Of a stretch of 64,000 nucleotides of DNA, positions 30,939 through 43,642 are shown in pieces. A program made the position numbers and the translations under genes. Each line of letters begins with the position of its first letter. Position 1 is the stretch's first letter. The stretch comes from Mycobacterium sp. OTB74. Lineage in GTDB: Bacteria; Actinomycetota; Actinomycetes; Mycobacteriales; Mycobacteriaceae. A model generated the notes under the pieces. It saw only the letters and a program-made list of their open reading frames with translations, was not told where the DNA came from and searched no databases. The stretch spans positions 62,001-126,000 of the forward strand of contig NZ_JARXVD010000006.1 of the NCBI RefSeq assembly GCF_029892685.1, given 5' to 3'.

Positions 30939-31775
30939 CTAGTGGTCGAGCGGGTGCTGGGCCAGCCAAGCGCCCGCCACCACGGCCGGGTCAGCGCCAC
31001 GGTTGACCTGGTCCAGCATGTCGGTCAGCGTCGCGGTATCCAGTTCACCGGCAATCCCGTTGAGCGCCAGGACTTGTTGTTCGGTCAGTTCGTTACGCCG
31101 GTACAGCGGAACAATGTTCTCGGCGCGGATCAACGCGGTCTTGTCGGTCAGCACCACCAGGTCCTTGGGCACCTCGGGGGCTGCGGTGGAGGTCCAGGCA
31201 AGCGTCACCTCGCCTGTCCGCAATGCGGCGAAAAGCGTTGCAACGTCAGGAAATTCACGCGCCGCCGGCAACCCGCAGTCGCCGACCCGGGCCGGGTGCC
31301 GGGCCCCGGCGACCACGCCGACAGTCAACCCGATGCAGTGCGCCGGCAGCGCTGCGACGTCCCGGCCGCCCCAACGGTCGGCCGTCGCGGCGGTGACGGC
31401 GACGGCCGGTTTGTCCTGGGCAGACGCGGTGTAGTCCCCGGCGCCCACGCCCTCCGGTAGTGCCGAAATCATCGACCGGTACACCTGCTCGTCTGAGCGG
31501 GCCACCGGATGCGGGGCGAAGCGGGCCAACAGATCGCCGGTAAACCCGGGCGCCACCGTCACAGCCGCTGAGTCAAGCGCCACAACGGGATCCGGCACCA
31601 CGGTGATGTGCGTGGCGGTGCCGAAGTAACCCAACGCCGCCGCATACAAGTGGGCCAGCAGGGCCGACTCCGACCCCGGCCCGGCCCCAACTGACACCGG
31701 GTGCCCCGGCGGCGGTGCAGCACAACCCGCCAGCGCGACCGTGGTCAGCGCAACCGCGGCCGCCAGGCGCCGCAT
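30939..31775 (-). CDS. lpqZ: Lipoprotein LpqZ, OpuAC-like solute-binding protein
   Basis: A 278-aa lipoprotein with the lipobox LAGC (Cys18) after a short signal peptide. The body has the two-lobed layout of glycine betaine/choline-type binding proteins (HITVVPDPVVALDSAAV, VTLAWTSTAAPEVPKDLVVL, NIVPLYRRNELTEQQVLALN). No permease or ATPase gene is beside it. It begins 5 nt after the malic enzyme stop, so they form an operon. The position relative to the SDR gene matches Rv1244. Confidence 0.85.
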   Translation of the reverse strand: MRRLAAAVALTTVALAGCAAPPPGHPVSVGAGPGSESALLAHLYAAALGYFGTATHITVVPDPVVALDSAAVTVAPGFTGDLLARFAPHPVARSDEQVYRSMISALPEGVGAGDYTASAQDKPAVAVTAATADRWGGRDVAALPAHCIGLTVGVVAGARHPARVGDCGLPAAREFPDVATLFAALRTGEVTLAWTSTAAPEVPKDLVVLTDKTALIRAENIVPLYRRNELTEQQVLALNGIAGELDTATLTDMLDQVNRGADPAVVAGAWLAQHPLDH

Positions 31776-31780
31776 GACAC

Positions 31781-32959
31781 TCAGGCTTGTGACGCGGCCG
31801 CCACTGCCGCGGCCACCGCCGGACCGACCCGCGGGTCCAGCGCACTGGGCACGATGTGGTCGACCGTCAGGTCGTCCCCGACGACAGAGAAGATCGCTTG
31901 TGCAGCAGCGACTTTCATATCCTCGGTGATCCGGCGTGCGCCGGCGTCCAGCGCCCCGCGGAACACGCCGGGGAAAGCCAGCACGTTGTTGATCTGGTTC
32001 GGGAAGTCGCTGCGACCGGTGGCCACCACTGCCGCGTGCCTACGTGCGGCGTCCGGGTGAATCTCCGGGTCCGGGTTGGACAGCGCGAAGACGATGCCGC
32101 CGGGCGCCATGGTTGCGATGATCTCCTCGGGCACCACGCCCGCAGACAGACCCAGGAACATGTCCGCGCCATCCACGGCCTCGGCGATGCCGCCGGTGCA
32201 ACCGGCCGGGTTGGTCCGTGCGGCCAACTCAGCCTTGAACTCGTTCAGATCACCACGGCCGGTGTGGACGATGCCTTTGCTGTCCAGCACCGTGATGTCC
32301 TTGATGCCCGCGGCCAGCAGGATGTTCGAGCAGGCCACGCCCGCGGCCCCGGCACCGGAGATCACCACTCGCAGCGAGTGCATGTCACGGCCCAGCACCT
32401 TGGCCGCACCCATCAGCGCAGCCAGCACCACGATCGCAGTGCCATGCTGGTCGTCGTGCATCACCGGGCAGTCCAGTGCCTCGATGACGCGGCGTTCGAT
32501 CTCGAAACAGCGCGGGGCGGAGATGTCCTCCAGGTTCACCGCGCCGAACGTCGGGCGCAGCCGCACCAGGGTCTCGACGATTTCGTCGGGATCCTTGGTG
32601 TCCAGGACGATCGGGATGGAGTCCAGCCCGCCGAAGGTCTTGAACAGGGCGCTCTTGCCCTCCATAACCGGCAGCGACGCGGCCGCTCCGATATCGCCCA
32701 GGCCCAGCACGGCGCTGCCGTCGCTGACCACTGCGACCAGGCGATTGGCCCAGGTGTACTTCTTGGCCAGGGTCTTGTCCGCGGCGATGGCGCGGGACAC
32801 CTGTGCCACACCGGGCGTGTAAGCGATCGACAGGGCACGCTGGGTATCGAGGGGCTCATTGAGCGCCACGGAGAGCTTGCCGCCTTCGTGGGCGGCGAAG
32901 ATGTCCTCGTCGGTGATGACTACTTGTGGCGTACGCGCTGACGCTGAGGTATCCGGCAC
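31781..32959 (-). CDS. NAD(P)-dependent malic enzyme
   Basis: A 392-aa short bacterial malic enzyme converting malate to pyruvate and CO2. Segments include LSIAYTPGVAQVSRAI, the catalytic region YTWANRLVAVVSDGSAVLGLG, metal ligands in FGAVNLEDISAPRCFEIE, CPVMHDDQHGTAIV and the nucleotide-binding fold VVISGAGAAGVA. It lacks the C-terminal phosphotransacetylase-like domain of longer forms. M. tuberculosis carries mdh near this position, so this is a different C4-metabolism gene. lpqZ follows 5 nt downstream. Confidence 0.92.
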   Translation of the reverse strand: MPDTSASARTPQVVITDEDIFAAHEGGKLSVALNEPLDTQRALSIAYTPGVAQVSRAIAADKTLAKKYTWANRLVAVVSDGSAVLGLGDIGAAASLPVMEGKSALFKTFGGLDSIPIVLDTKDPDEIVETLVRLRPTFGAVNLEDISAPRCFEIERRVIEALDCPVMHDDQHGTAIVVLAALMGAAKVLGRDMHSLRVVISGAGAAGVACSNILLAAGIKDITVLDSKGIVHTGRGDLNEFKAELAARTNPAGCTGGIAEAVDGADMFLGLSAGVVPEEIIATMAPGGIVFALSNPDPEIHPDAARRHAAVVATGRSDFPNQINNVLAFPGVFRGALDAGARRITEDMKVAAAQAIFSVVGDDLTVDHIVPSALDPRVGPAVAAAVAAASQA

Positions 32960-33043
32960 CGCGTCAGGTTACTTCACGGCGTTACGAAACGGCTCGGGCG
33001 CGTAGCATTTCGTTCTGCCCGACCGAACATGGGGAGCTGAAGC

Positions 33044-34150
33044 ATGCCGTCGTTCCGTTCGCTGCAACCGTCGCTGCTGCGGCAGAGCGTAAAAAAAACA
33101 ACCAACGGGCCCGAGGCCAGTTCAATCCCAGTGCCAGTCGCCCGCGCGATGGTCGACTGCGGCGTTTACTGCGACGGCACCCGACTGCCCGGCAAATACA
33201 CCCACGGTGCCGCGCTGGCCAAGGTGCGGGAGTTGGAGGCCGAGGGCCGCGAGGCATTCGTCTGGATCGGCCTGCACGAGCCCGACGCACACCAGATGCA
33301 GGCCGTCGCCGACATCTTCGGCCTGCATGAACTGGCAGTCGAGGACGCCGTACACGCGCACCAGCGTCCGAAACTGGAACGCTACGACCAGACCCTGTTC
33401 CTGGTGCTCAAGACGGTCAGCTACGTCGCGCACGAATCGATGGCCAAGGCTCGCGAGGTCGTCGAAACCGGCGAGATCATGGTGTTCGTCGGGCCAGACT
33501 TCGTGGTCACCGTCCGGCACGGTGACCACACCGGCCTGGCCGGGGTACGCCGCCGCCTGGACGAGTCACCGAGCATCCTGGCGCTTGGCCCCTACGCGGT
33601 GCTCCATGCCATCGCCGACCATGTGGTGGATTGCTATCTGGACGTCACTCACCTGGTCGAGACCGACATCGATGCGATCGAGGCGACGGTGTTCTCCCCG
33701 AACACCCAGACCGACATCGAGAGCATCTATCTGCTCAAGCGCGAAGTGGTCGAGCTCCGCCATTCGGTGATCCCGCTGACCACTGCGCTGCAGCGTCTGC
33801 AGTCGGATCACAACGACCTGATGTCCAAAGAGGTCCGCCGCTACATTCGGGACGTGCACGACCACAACAGCCAGGTCGCCGACCAGATCACGGGCTTCGA
33901 CGAGATGCTGAGTTCTCTGGTGCAGGCAGCGCTCGGCAAGGTCGGCATGGAACAGAACGTGGACATGCGCAAGATTTCAGCATGGGTGGCCATCGCCGCG
34001 GTGCCGACCATGATCGCCGGCATTTACGGCATGAACTTCGAGTTCATCCCCGAATTACACTGGCACTATGGGTATTTCATCACTCTTGCCCTGATGATAA
34101 CGGTGTGCACACTGTTGTACCGGACGTTCCGGCGCAACCACTGGCTATAA
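33044..34150 (+). CDS. corA: CorA magnesium/cobalt transporter
   Basis: A 368-aa pentameric Mg2+ channel. The cytosolic domain carries FVWIGLHEPDAHQM, LHELAVEDAVHAHQRPKLERYD and the long helix DVTHLVETDIDAIEATVF. Two C-terminal membrane helices flank the selectivity motif GMN in GIYGMNFEFIPEL. GGGGAG lies 7 nt before the ATG. Eight consecutive A residues (33091-33098) lie in the weakly conserved N-terminus. A second in-frame ATG at 33149 aligns with the start of conserved sequence. It corresponds to Rv1239c. Confidence 0.94.
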   Translation: MPSFRSLQPSLLRQSVKKTTNGPEASSIPVPVARAMVDCGVYCDGTRLPGKYTHGAALAKVRELEAEGREAFVWIGLHEPDAHQMQAVADIFGLHELAVEDAVHAHQRPKLERYDQTLFLVLKTVSYVAHESMAKAREVVETGEIMVFVGPDFVVTVRHGDHTGLAGVRRRLDESPSILALGPYAVLHAIADHVVDCYLDVTHLVETDIDAIEATVFSPNTQTDIESIYLLKREVVELRHSVIPLTTALQRLQSDHNDLMSKEVRRYIRDVHDHNSQVADQITGFDEMLSSLVQAALGKVGMEQNVDMRKISAWVAIAAVPTMIAGIYGMNFEFIPELHWHYGYFITLALMITVCTLLYRTFRRNHWL

Positions 34151-34204
34151 AGCAGATATTCAACCAAAACACGCCACCGAACATCGCAGGTCAGGGATGA
34201 TTAT

Positions 34205-34489
34205 GTGATGTCCATAGCAGCCAAATCCGTCGCGATGGCGTTCGCCGTCGCGGGCATCGCCGTTGCCGGCGCCGCTGCGCCACCCGCCTTCGCCCATGGG
34301 GCAGACTCCGTCGTCAACGATCTACAGGCCGAGGGGTACCTCGTCCAGATCAACTGGACCAACGGGTCCAGCACGCAGCAACTGCCGGACTGCACCGTGG
34401 TCAGGGTCAACAATCCGTCATCAAATCCCGAACCGTCACCGGGTGACACGGTCTGGGTTGATGTCTATTGTCCGAACAACCTTTACTAG
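34205..34489 (+). CDS. Small exported mycobacterial protein
   Basis: A 94-aa protein with a signal peptide ending near Ala-Phe-Ala (APPAFA). The mature part, ADSVVNDLQAEGYLVQINW followed by a Cys-containing LPDCTVVRVNNP and WVDVYCPN, matches the small mycobacterial exported family with an LxxxGYxVQINW core and two cysteines that probably form a disulfide. Function unknown. AGGGA lies 7 nt before the GTG at 34205 and 10 nt before the ATG at 34208; either may be used. Confidence 0.75.
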   Translation: MMSIAAKSVAMAFAVAGIAVAGAAAPPAFAHGADSVVNDLQAEGYLVQINWTNGSSTQQLPDCTVVRVNNPSSNPEPSPGDTVWVDVYCPNNLY

Positions 34490-34519
34490 CGCTGCACCCA
34501 CTACCACTGGGTGTACAGG

Positions 34520-35118
34520 CTAACTGGGCTGCGCCGCCCGGCGGTTCGGGTCAACCACGTCGACCCCGTCCTGCAGCCACGCCTCTCGCATCGCATCGGC
34601 GCCCTTGAGCCGCACCCACGCCGCCTCGGTCGCGGTGATCGGTGTCGCCGACAGGATGCGCACCAGCTGGTAAGGCTCGGGCAGCGCGACCTCGCCGATG
34701 TCGCTGGCACCCAACAGAAAAGCAGTGAACGCAGCGCCCTGCCACACCAGCGCCTGCAGGTCGATCAGCGCGCCCGGTTCCAGGACCAAACCTTCGACGG
34801 CCGGGCTCGACGCCAGCACCGCGATCGACCGGGCCAGCCCGGTCGGAGTCGGTCCGCGCAGTGACACCACGGCCTCGGCCCGAGGGCCACTGACCGGGTC
34901 GGCCACCATATCCATCGGGTCCATCATCGGATTACGCGAACAGCCAAGAGAGACATAGTGATACACACCATCGCCGGTCGGTCCGAAGCGCAGCACCGTG
35001 ATGGGGTCGGCGCCCAGAAAGGTGACGCTGGCGCTCACCGGTTCGCCGGTGGCACCGGCCTCTGCGAAATACGTTGTCAGATAGGCCCGAACGGTACCGA
35101 TGATTTCGGACGCGCCGG

Positions 35119-35122
<4 letters not shown>
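34520..35122 (-). CDS. Suppressor-of-fused (SUFU) domain protein
   Basis: A 200-aa cytosolic protein. Family-like segments are TVLRFGPTGDGVYHYVSLGCS, RAEAVVSLRG and EPYQLVRILSATPIT followed by a glutamate-rich strand. Bacterial SUFU domains are of unknown biochemistry, and some serve as immunity proteins. Its ATG overlaps the sugC region by four bases at 35119-35122: the sugC stop is downstream on this strand, so the two genes are translated in sequence. I recall no counterpart between sugC and corA in M. tuberculosis. Confidence 0.8.
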
Positions 35123-36288
<1,166 letters not shown>

Positions 36289-36291
36289 GAG

Positions 36292-37127
36292 CTACCCCTT
36301 CACCGCACCGGACGTCAGGCCCGCGACGATCCGTCGTTGGAACATCAGAACAAAGATGATGATGGGCACCGTGATGACCATGGCGCCCGCCGCGATGGAC
36401 CCGGTGGGCTCCTCGAATTGCGAACTGCCGGTGAAGTTCGCAATGGCCACCGGCGCGGTGATGGATCGCTCGGTCGCAGTCAGCGACAGTGCGAGCAGCA
36501 GGTCGTTCCAGGCGAAGATGAACACCAGGATAGCCGCGGTCACGATGCCGGGCGCTGCCAGCGGGGCGATGACCCTGGCGAAAGCCTGGCCGGGGGTGGC
36601 GCCGTCCATCTTGGCCGCCTTCTCCAAATCCCAGGGGATTTCCCGGAAGAACGACGACATGGTGTAGATCGCCAGTGGCAGCGCGAAGGTGATGTACGGC
36701 AGGATCAGCCCGGGCCAGGTGTCGAACAGCCCGATTCTGCGCTCGATGTTGAACAACGGTGTAACCAGCGAGATCTGGGGAAACATCGAGATCAGCAGCG
36801 CCAACCCGACCAGCGACTTCTTACCCGGAAACTCCAGGCGGGCAATCGCATACGCGGCCATGCCACCGATGGTCACGGCGATCACGGTGGTGATCAGGCC
36901 GATGCCGATGGAGTTGACCAGCGCCGAGCTGAAACCGCTGCCGGTGAAGATGCCCTTGTAGTTGTCGAAGGTGATCTCCCGCGGAATCAGGTTGCCGTCC
37001 TTGACCGTTGAGGTCGGCTTCAGCGACAACGAGAGAATCCACAGCACCGGCAGTAGCGCATAAGCGACCACCAGTACGTTGACCACACCCCAACCGGCGA
37101 TCCGGTCGCGCGTCACCGGTGCGCCCA

Positions 37128-37128
<1 letters not shown>
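36292..37128 (-). CDS. sugB: Trehalose ABC importer permease SugB
   Basis: A 278-aa inner-membrane permease with six helices. The EAA loop is [22 protein letters not shown], given by its ends [11 protein letters not shown] and RVIAPL. ATG 37128 shares one base with the sugA stop (TGATG), showing tight coupling. A longer reading frame that runs through the sugA region to 37905 is only a shadow. It corresponds to Rv1237. Confidence 0.93.
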
Positions 37129-40077
<2,949 letters not shown>

Positions 40078-40147
40078 GGTTCTCTCCTGTCGCCGCGATT
40101 GTCCTCGTCATACCACGCCACGGAATCTGGCGCCATGCCTCTTAGGC

Positions 40148-40153
40148 TAGGTT
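40148..40153 (+). promoter_or_regulatory. -10 box for leaderless Rv1233c-like gene
   Basis: TAGGTT fits TANNNT and lies 7 nt before the ATG at 40161, the spacing of a leaderless start. Confidence 0.4.
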
Positions 40154-40160
40154 GAATTGC

Positions 40161-40682
40161 ATGACAAGTCCGGACGGCCACGCGGACCAAGATCCGCGGA
40201 CCGGAGCCGATCGGGCCGCGGACTACCCGGTCTATGACTATCCGGATTTCGATCAGCCGGAGCACTATGCCCCGGCCCAGTCCATGCCCCAGAACACGCC
40301 GCCCCAGAACATTCTGCCGCCACCGCAGTGGCCCCCCGCGCCGCCGGCCGCCGGCGCGCCGTTCCCGCCCGTGCCGGCGCCGCCGCCATACCTGCCCTAC
40401 CCGATGCCGCCGTCAACCAACGGCATGGCCATCGCATCGCTGGTGTGCTCGCTGCTGTCGTTGCCGCTGATCATGTTCTGCGGAATCCCCACGCTGCTGG
40501 CCGGCCTCACTGGGGTCGGCCTGGGACTGGGGGCGCTCGTCCAGATCAACAACCGTCCGCAGCCCGGCAAAGGCCTTGCCATCGCAGGCATCGTCGTCGG
40601 GGCCGTGGCCATCCTGCTGTGCCTGGTCGGGTTGCTCTGGTTGATCTCCAGCGTCGGCGGCCGCATCCCGGACCAGCGCTGA
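40161..40682 (+). CDS. Proline-rich DUF4190-type membrane protein, Rv1233c-like
   Basis: A 173-aa protein. Residues about 1-90 are acidic then proline-rich (PPQWPPAPPAAGAP, PAPPPYLPYPMPP). Two membrane helices follow: NGMAIASLVCSLLSLPLIMF and, after a Gly-rich hairpin, GLAIAGIVVGAVAILLCLVG. This is the usual DUF4190 layout. Function unknown. ATG 40161 is chosen over a TTG nine bases upstream. Confidence 0.85.
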   Translation: MTSPDGHADQDPRTGADRAADYPVYDYPDFDQPEHYAPAQSMPQNTPPQNILPPPQWPPAPPAAGAPFPPVPAPPPYLPYPMPPSTNGMAIASLVCSLLSLPLIMFCGIPTLLAGLTGVGLGLGALVQINNRPQPGKGLAIAGIVVGAVAILLCLVGLLWLISSVGGRIPDQR

Positions 40683-40706
40683 CATCTCGGCCCTGGCCGC
40701 CGGACC

Positions 40707-41672
40707 TCACTGCGGCGGGCTGAACCGCGGTCCGGTGCGAGCCATCCCAGCCGCGCGGCCTTTACCTGCAATCACCAGCGCCATCTTGCGACTGGCCTCA
40801 TCGATCATCTCGTCACCGAGCAGCGCGGCCCCGCGCGCACCGCCGGCTCCCGAGGTGTGCCACTCGTAGGCCTCCAAGATCAACTCGGCATGGTCATAGT
40901 CGGCTTGGCGCGGGCTGAAAATCTCGTTGCCCGCGGCGATCTGATCCGGGTGCAGCACCCACTTTCCGTCGTAGCCCAGCGCCGCGCTCTGCCCCGCAAC
41001 GCGGGAAAACGCCTCGATGTCACGGACTTTGAAGTAGGGACCGTCGATGGCGTTGATACCGTGCGCGCGAGCGGCAACCAGAATGGTCATCAGCACGTGG
41101 TGGTAGGCATCGCCGACGCCGTAACCCTCCGGCTGCTCCCCGACCACCAGCGTGCGCATGTTCAGGCTGGCCATCAGATCCCCCGGCCCGAAGATCAGCG
41201 CCTGCACCCGCGGGCCGCCGGCGATGGCATTGGCGTTGGTCAGGCCGCGGGCGTCCTCGATCTGCGCCTCGATACCGATCCCCCCGACCGGCAGCCCGTG
41301 GGTCTTCTCCAACTGGGTCAGCAGCAGATCGAGCGCGTGCACGTGCGAGACGTCGCTGACCTTCGGCAACACGATGATGTCCAGCGTGCCCCCGGCCTGG
41401 GCTACGCCGCTGACCACGTCGATCACGTCTGCATGTGTCCAAGGGGTGGTCCAGTCGTTGACCCGGACGCCGCGCAGCTGCCCCGCCCAGCCCGGCTCGC
41501 ACAACGCCTCGGCCACCCGGGCCCGGGCGGCGGCCTTGGCATCCGCGGCGACGGCGTCTTCCAGGTCCAGGAACACCTGATCGGCGGGCAATGCCTTGGC
41601 TTTGGCGATCATCTTGTCACTGCTGCCCGGAACTGACAGACAGGTGCGCCGGGGCCGATAGAGATTCTCCAC
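40707..41672 (-). CDS. CitE-like / HpcH-HpaI aldolase family CoA-ester lyase
   Basis: A 321-aa TIM-barrel lyase of the malyl-CoA/citramalyl-CoA type. It has RRTCLSVPGSSDKMIAKA, VFLDLEDAVAADAK (metal and substrate acids), RGVRVNDWTT, IVLPKVSD, GIEAQIEDARGL (metal Glu) and FGPGDLMASL. Such enzymes cleave malyl-, citramalyl- or beta-methylmalyl-CoA, and citrate lyase partners are absent here. It starts at GTG 41672. Its divergent neighbour begins 26 bases away, so their promoters overlap. I do not recall it at this site in M. tuberculosis. Confidence 0.88.
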   Translation of the reverse strand: MENLYRPRRTCLSVPGSSDKMIAKAKALPADQVFLDLEDAVAADAKAAARARVAEALCEPGWAGQLRGVRVNDWTTPWTHADVIDVVSGVAQAGGTLDIIVLPKVSDVSHVHALDLLLTQLEKTHGLPVGGIGIEAQIEDARGLTNANAIAGGPRVQALIFGPGDLMASLNMRTLVVGEQPEGYGVGDAYHHVLMTILVAARAHGINAIDGPYFKVRDIEAFSRVAGQSAALGYDGKWVLHPDQIAAGNEIFSPRQADYDHAELILEAYEWHTSGAGGARGAALLGDEMIDEASRKMALVIAGKGRAAGMARTGPRFSPPQ

Positions 41673-41684
41673 GGCCCCACTCTC

Positions 41685-41690
41685 TACCCT
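41685..41690 (+). promoter_or_regulatory. -10 box for leaderless MgtE N-domain gene
   Basis: TACCCT matches TANNNT and lies 8 nt before the ATG at 41699, within a 26-base divergent intergenic region. Confidence 0.4.
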
Positions 41691-41698
41691 GTTTAGTC

Positions 41699-42982
41699 AT
41701 GGTGGCGGTCAACAGGGTCTACGTGGCCAGGCTCGCCGGGCTCGTGGTGCTTGGCCCCGACGGTGAGTCGGTGGGCCGGGTCCGCGACGTGGTCTTGAGC
41801 ATGGGAGCATTCCGCCAACAGCCCCGGGTCCTGGGCCTGGTGGTCGAATTGCTTTCGCGTCGAAGGATTTTCGTGCCGATCCTGCGGGTCACCGCCATCG
41901 AGCACAACTCGGTCACGCTGACCACCACGAGTGTCTCGCTGCGCCGGTTCGCCCAGCGCCCCGGCGAGGTACTGGCGCTGGGCCAGGTGCTCGACACCAA
42001 GGTCCGGGTCAATGACCCGGAGCAGGAACAGCTCACCGACGTCGACGTCGTGGTGGTCGATCTTGCCATCGAGCAGGTTCGCTCCCGCGACTGGATCGTG
42101 ACCCGGGTGGCCGTGCGAAATCAGCGCCGGCTGGGCCGGCGCACCACGGTGCATGTCGTGGGCTGGCAGAACGTTTCCGGGCTGACCCCGTCGGCGCTGG
42201 CCTTGCCCGGCCAAGGGGTGGCCCAACTGCTGGCGCAGTTCGAAGGACAGCGCCCTGTCGAAGTCGCCGACGCGCTGCGCCACCTGCCGGCCAAGCGCCG
42301 TCACGAAGTGGTCAAGGCCCTCGACGACGAGCGGCTGGCCGACATCCTGCAGGAGCTCTCCGAGCGCGAACAGGCCGAACTTCTCGACCAGCTCACCACC
42401 GACCGGGCTGCCGACGTGCTCGAGGAGATGGACCCGGATGACGCCGCCGACCTGCTCGGCGAACTCGACGCCACCCGTGCGGCGGTCCTGCTGGACCGGA
42501 TGGATCCCGAGGATTCCGAGCCGGTGCGCCGGTTGCTCACGCACTCCCCCGATACTGCCGGTGGTCTGATGACGCCCAAGCCGGTGGTGCTGACCCCGGA
42601 CACCACAGTCGCCGAGGCGCTGGCCCGGGTGCGCGACCCTGAGCTGACCCCTGCGTTGGCGTCGCTGACGTTCGTGGTCCGGCCGCCGACATCGACACCG
42701 ACCGGCCAGTATCTGGGCTGCGTGCACACCCAGCGGCTGCTGCGCGAACCGCCCGCCACCCAGGTCGGCGGCATCATGGACACCGACCTGCCCAACCTGT
42801 CACCGGCCAGCGTGCTGGCCGAGGTGACGCGTTACTTCGCGGCATACAACCTGGTTTCAGTGCCGGTGGTCGATGACGAGAATCACCTGCTGGGTGCCGT
42901 CACCGTCGACGACCTGCTGGACCATCTACTGCCGGCCAATTGGCGCATCGCCGATGAACCCCACCTGGGAGGTGCCACATGA
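41699..42982 (+). CDS. MgtE intracellular N-domain + CBS protein without membrane channel, Rv1232c-like
   Basis: A 427-aa soluble protein. A PRC-barrel-like N-terminus (LVVLGPDGESVGRVRDVVLS) is repeated around residues 95-165. The MgtE superhelical N-domain follows (VADALRHLPAKRRHEVVKAL, VLEEMDPDDAADLLGELD, LLDRMDPEDSEPVRRLL), then a CBS pair ending in DDLLDHLLPANWR. The five-helix Mg2+ channel of true MgtE is missing, so it is a sensor or regulator rather than a transporter. It overlaps the DUF1003 gene by ATGA. Confidence 0.88.
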   Translation: MVAVNRVYVARLAGLVVLGPDGESVGRVRDVVLSMGAFRQQPRVLGLVVELLSRRRIFVPILRVTAIEHNSVTLTTTSVSLRRFAQRPGEVLALGQVLDTKVRVNDPEQEQLTDVDVVVVDLAIEQVRSRDWIVTRVAVRNQRRLGRRTTVHVVGWQNVSGLTPSALALPGQGVAQLLAQFEGQRPVEVADALRHLPAKRRHEVVKALDDERLADILQELSEREQAELLDQLTTDRAADVLEEMDPDDAADLLGELDATRAAVLLDRMDPEDSEPVRRLLTHSPDTAGGLMTPKPVVLTPDTTVAEALARVRDPELTPALASLTFVVRPPTSTPTGQYLGCVHTQRLLREPPATQVGGIMDTDLPNLSPASVLAEVTRYFAAYNLVSVPVVDDENHLLGAVTVDDLLDHLLPANWRIADEPHLGGAT

Positions 42983-43572
42983 CCGAGCTTCCGGCCCGGC
43001 AACGCCTGGACACCCCACGCACCTCGCGCCTGCGGCTGGCGCCGCGGGTCGACGTTGAAGCGGTCGGTCAGTTCAGCGAGTCGATTGCCCGTTTCCTGGG
43101 CACCGGCAAATACCTCGCCATCCAGACGGCGATCGTGGTGGTGTGGATCGCCATCAACCTGATCGCGATCGGTCTGCAATTCGACCCGTACCCGTTCATC
43201 CTGCTGAACCTGGCGTTCTCGACGCAGGCGGCGTACGCCGCCCCGCTGATCCTGCTGGCGCAGAACCGCCAGGAGAACCGCGACCGGGTGTCGCTCGAAG
43301 AAGACCGTCGCCGAGCTGCCCAGACCAAGGCCGACACCGAGTTCCTGGCCAGGGAGCTGGCCGCGCTGCGGCTGGCTGTGGGCGAGGTTGCCACCCGCGA
43401 CTACCTTCGCCGCGAACTCGAAGAGCTGCGCGCGGTGATCGACCAGCAGAACAGCGGGAAGAACAGTTCCGGCAAGCGCAAATCCGGTAAATCCCGGCAG
43501 AACGAGACGCCACTGGACGGAGACGATTCCCACTCAGCTGGAGCATTGCTACAACAACCAACTTCTGAGTAG
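42979..43572 (+). CDS. DUF1003 membrane protein, Rv1231c-like
   Basis: A 197-aa protein. Two membrane helices (IQTAIVVVWIAINLIAIGLQ and the segment FILLNLAFSTQAAYAAPLIL) are separated by FDPYP, and the second leads into AQNRQENRDR, the DUF1003 signature. A coiled-coil tail (about 120-165) and a basic, low-complexity end follow. It starts within the stop of the MgtE N-domain gene, making a two-gene unit that could supply a membrane anchor for that soluble protein. This pairing is inferred from overlap. Confidence 0.85.
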   Translation: MTELPARQRLDTPRTSRLRLAPRVDVEAVGQFSESIARFLGTGKYLAIQTAIVVVWIAINLIAIGLQFDPYPFILLNLAFSTQAAYAAPLILLAQNRQENRDRVSLEEDRRRAAQTKADTEFLARELAALRLAVGEVATRDYLRRELEELRAVIDQQNSGKNSSGKRKSGKSRQNETPLDGDDSHSAGALLQQPTSE

Positions 43573-43642
43573 GTATGGTGACTTGGTTCACAACACGTGT
43601 CACCGGAACCACACCGGTACAGCTCTCATCTAGGACGGACTA

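Noticed and set aside
40139..40160. TTAGGCTAGGTTGAATTGC as an iron box
   Set aside because: About 12 of 19 positions match, and the TAGGTT inside it is better explained as a -10 element.
41673..41698. Magnesium riboswitch upstream of the MgtE-domain gene or corA
   Set aside because: The MgtE-domain upstream gap is only 26 bases, and no M-box-like structure was seen before corA.
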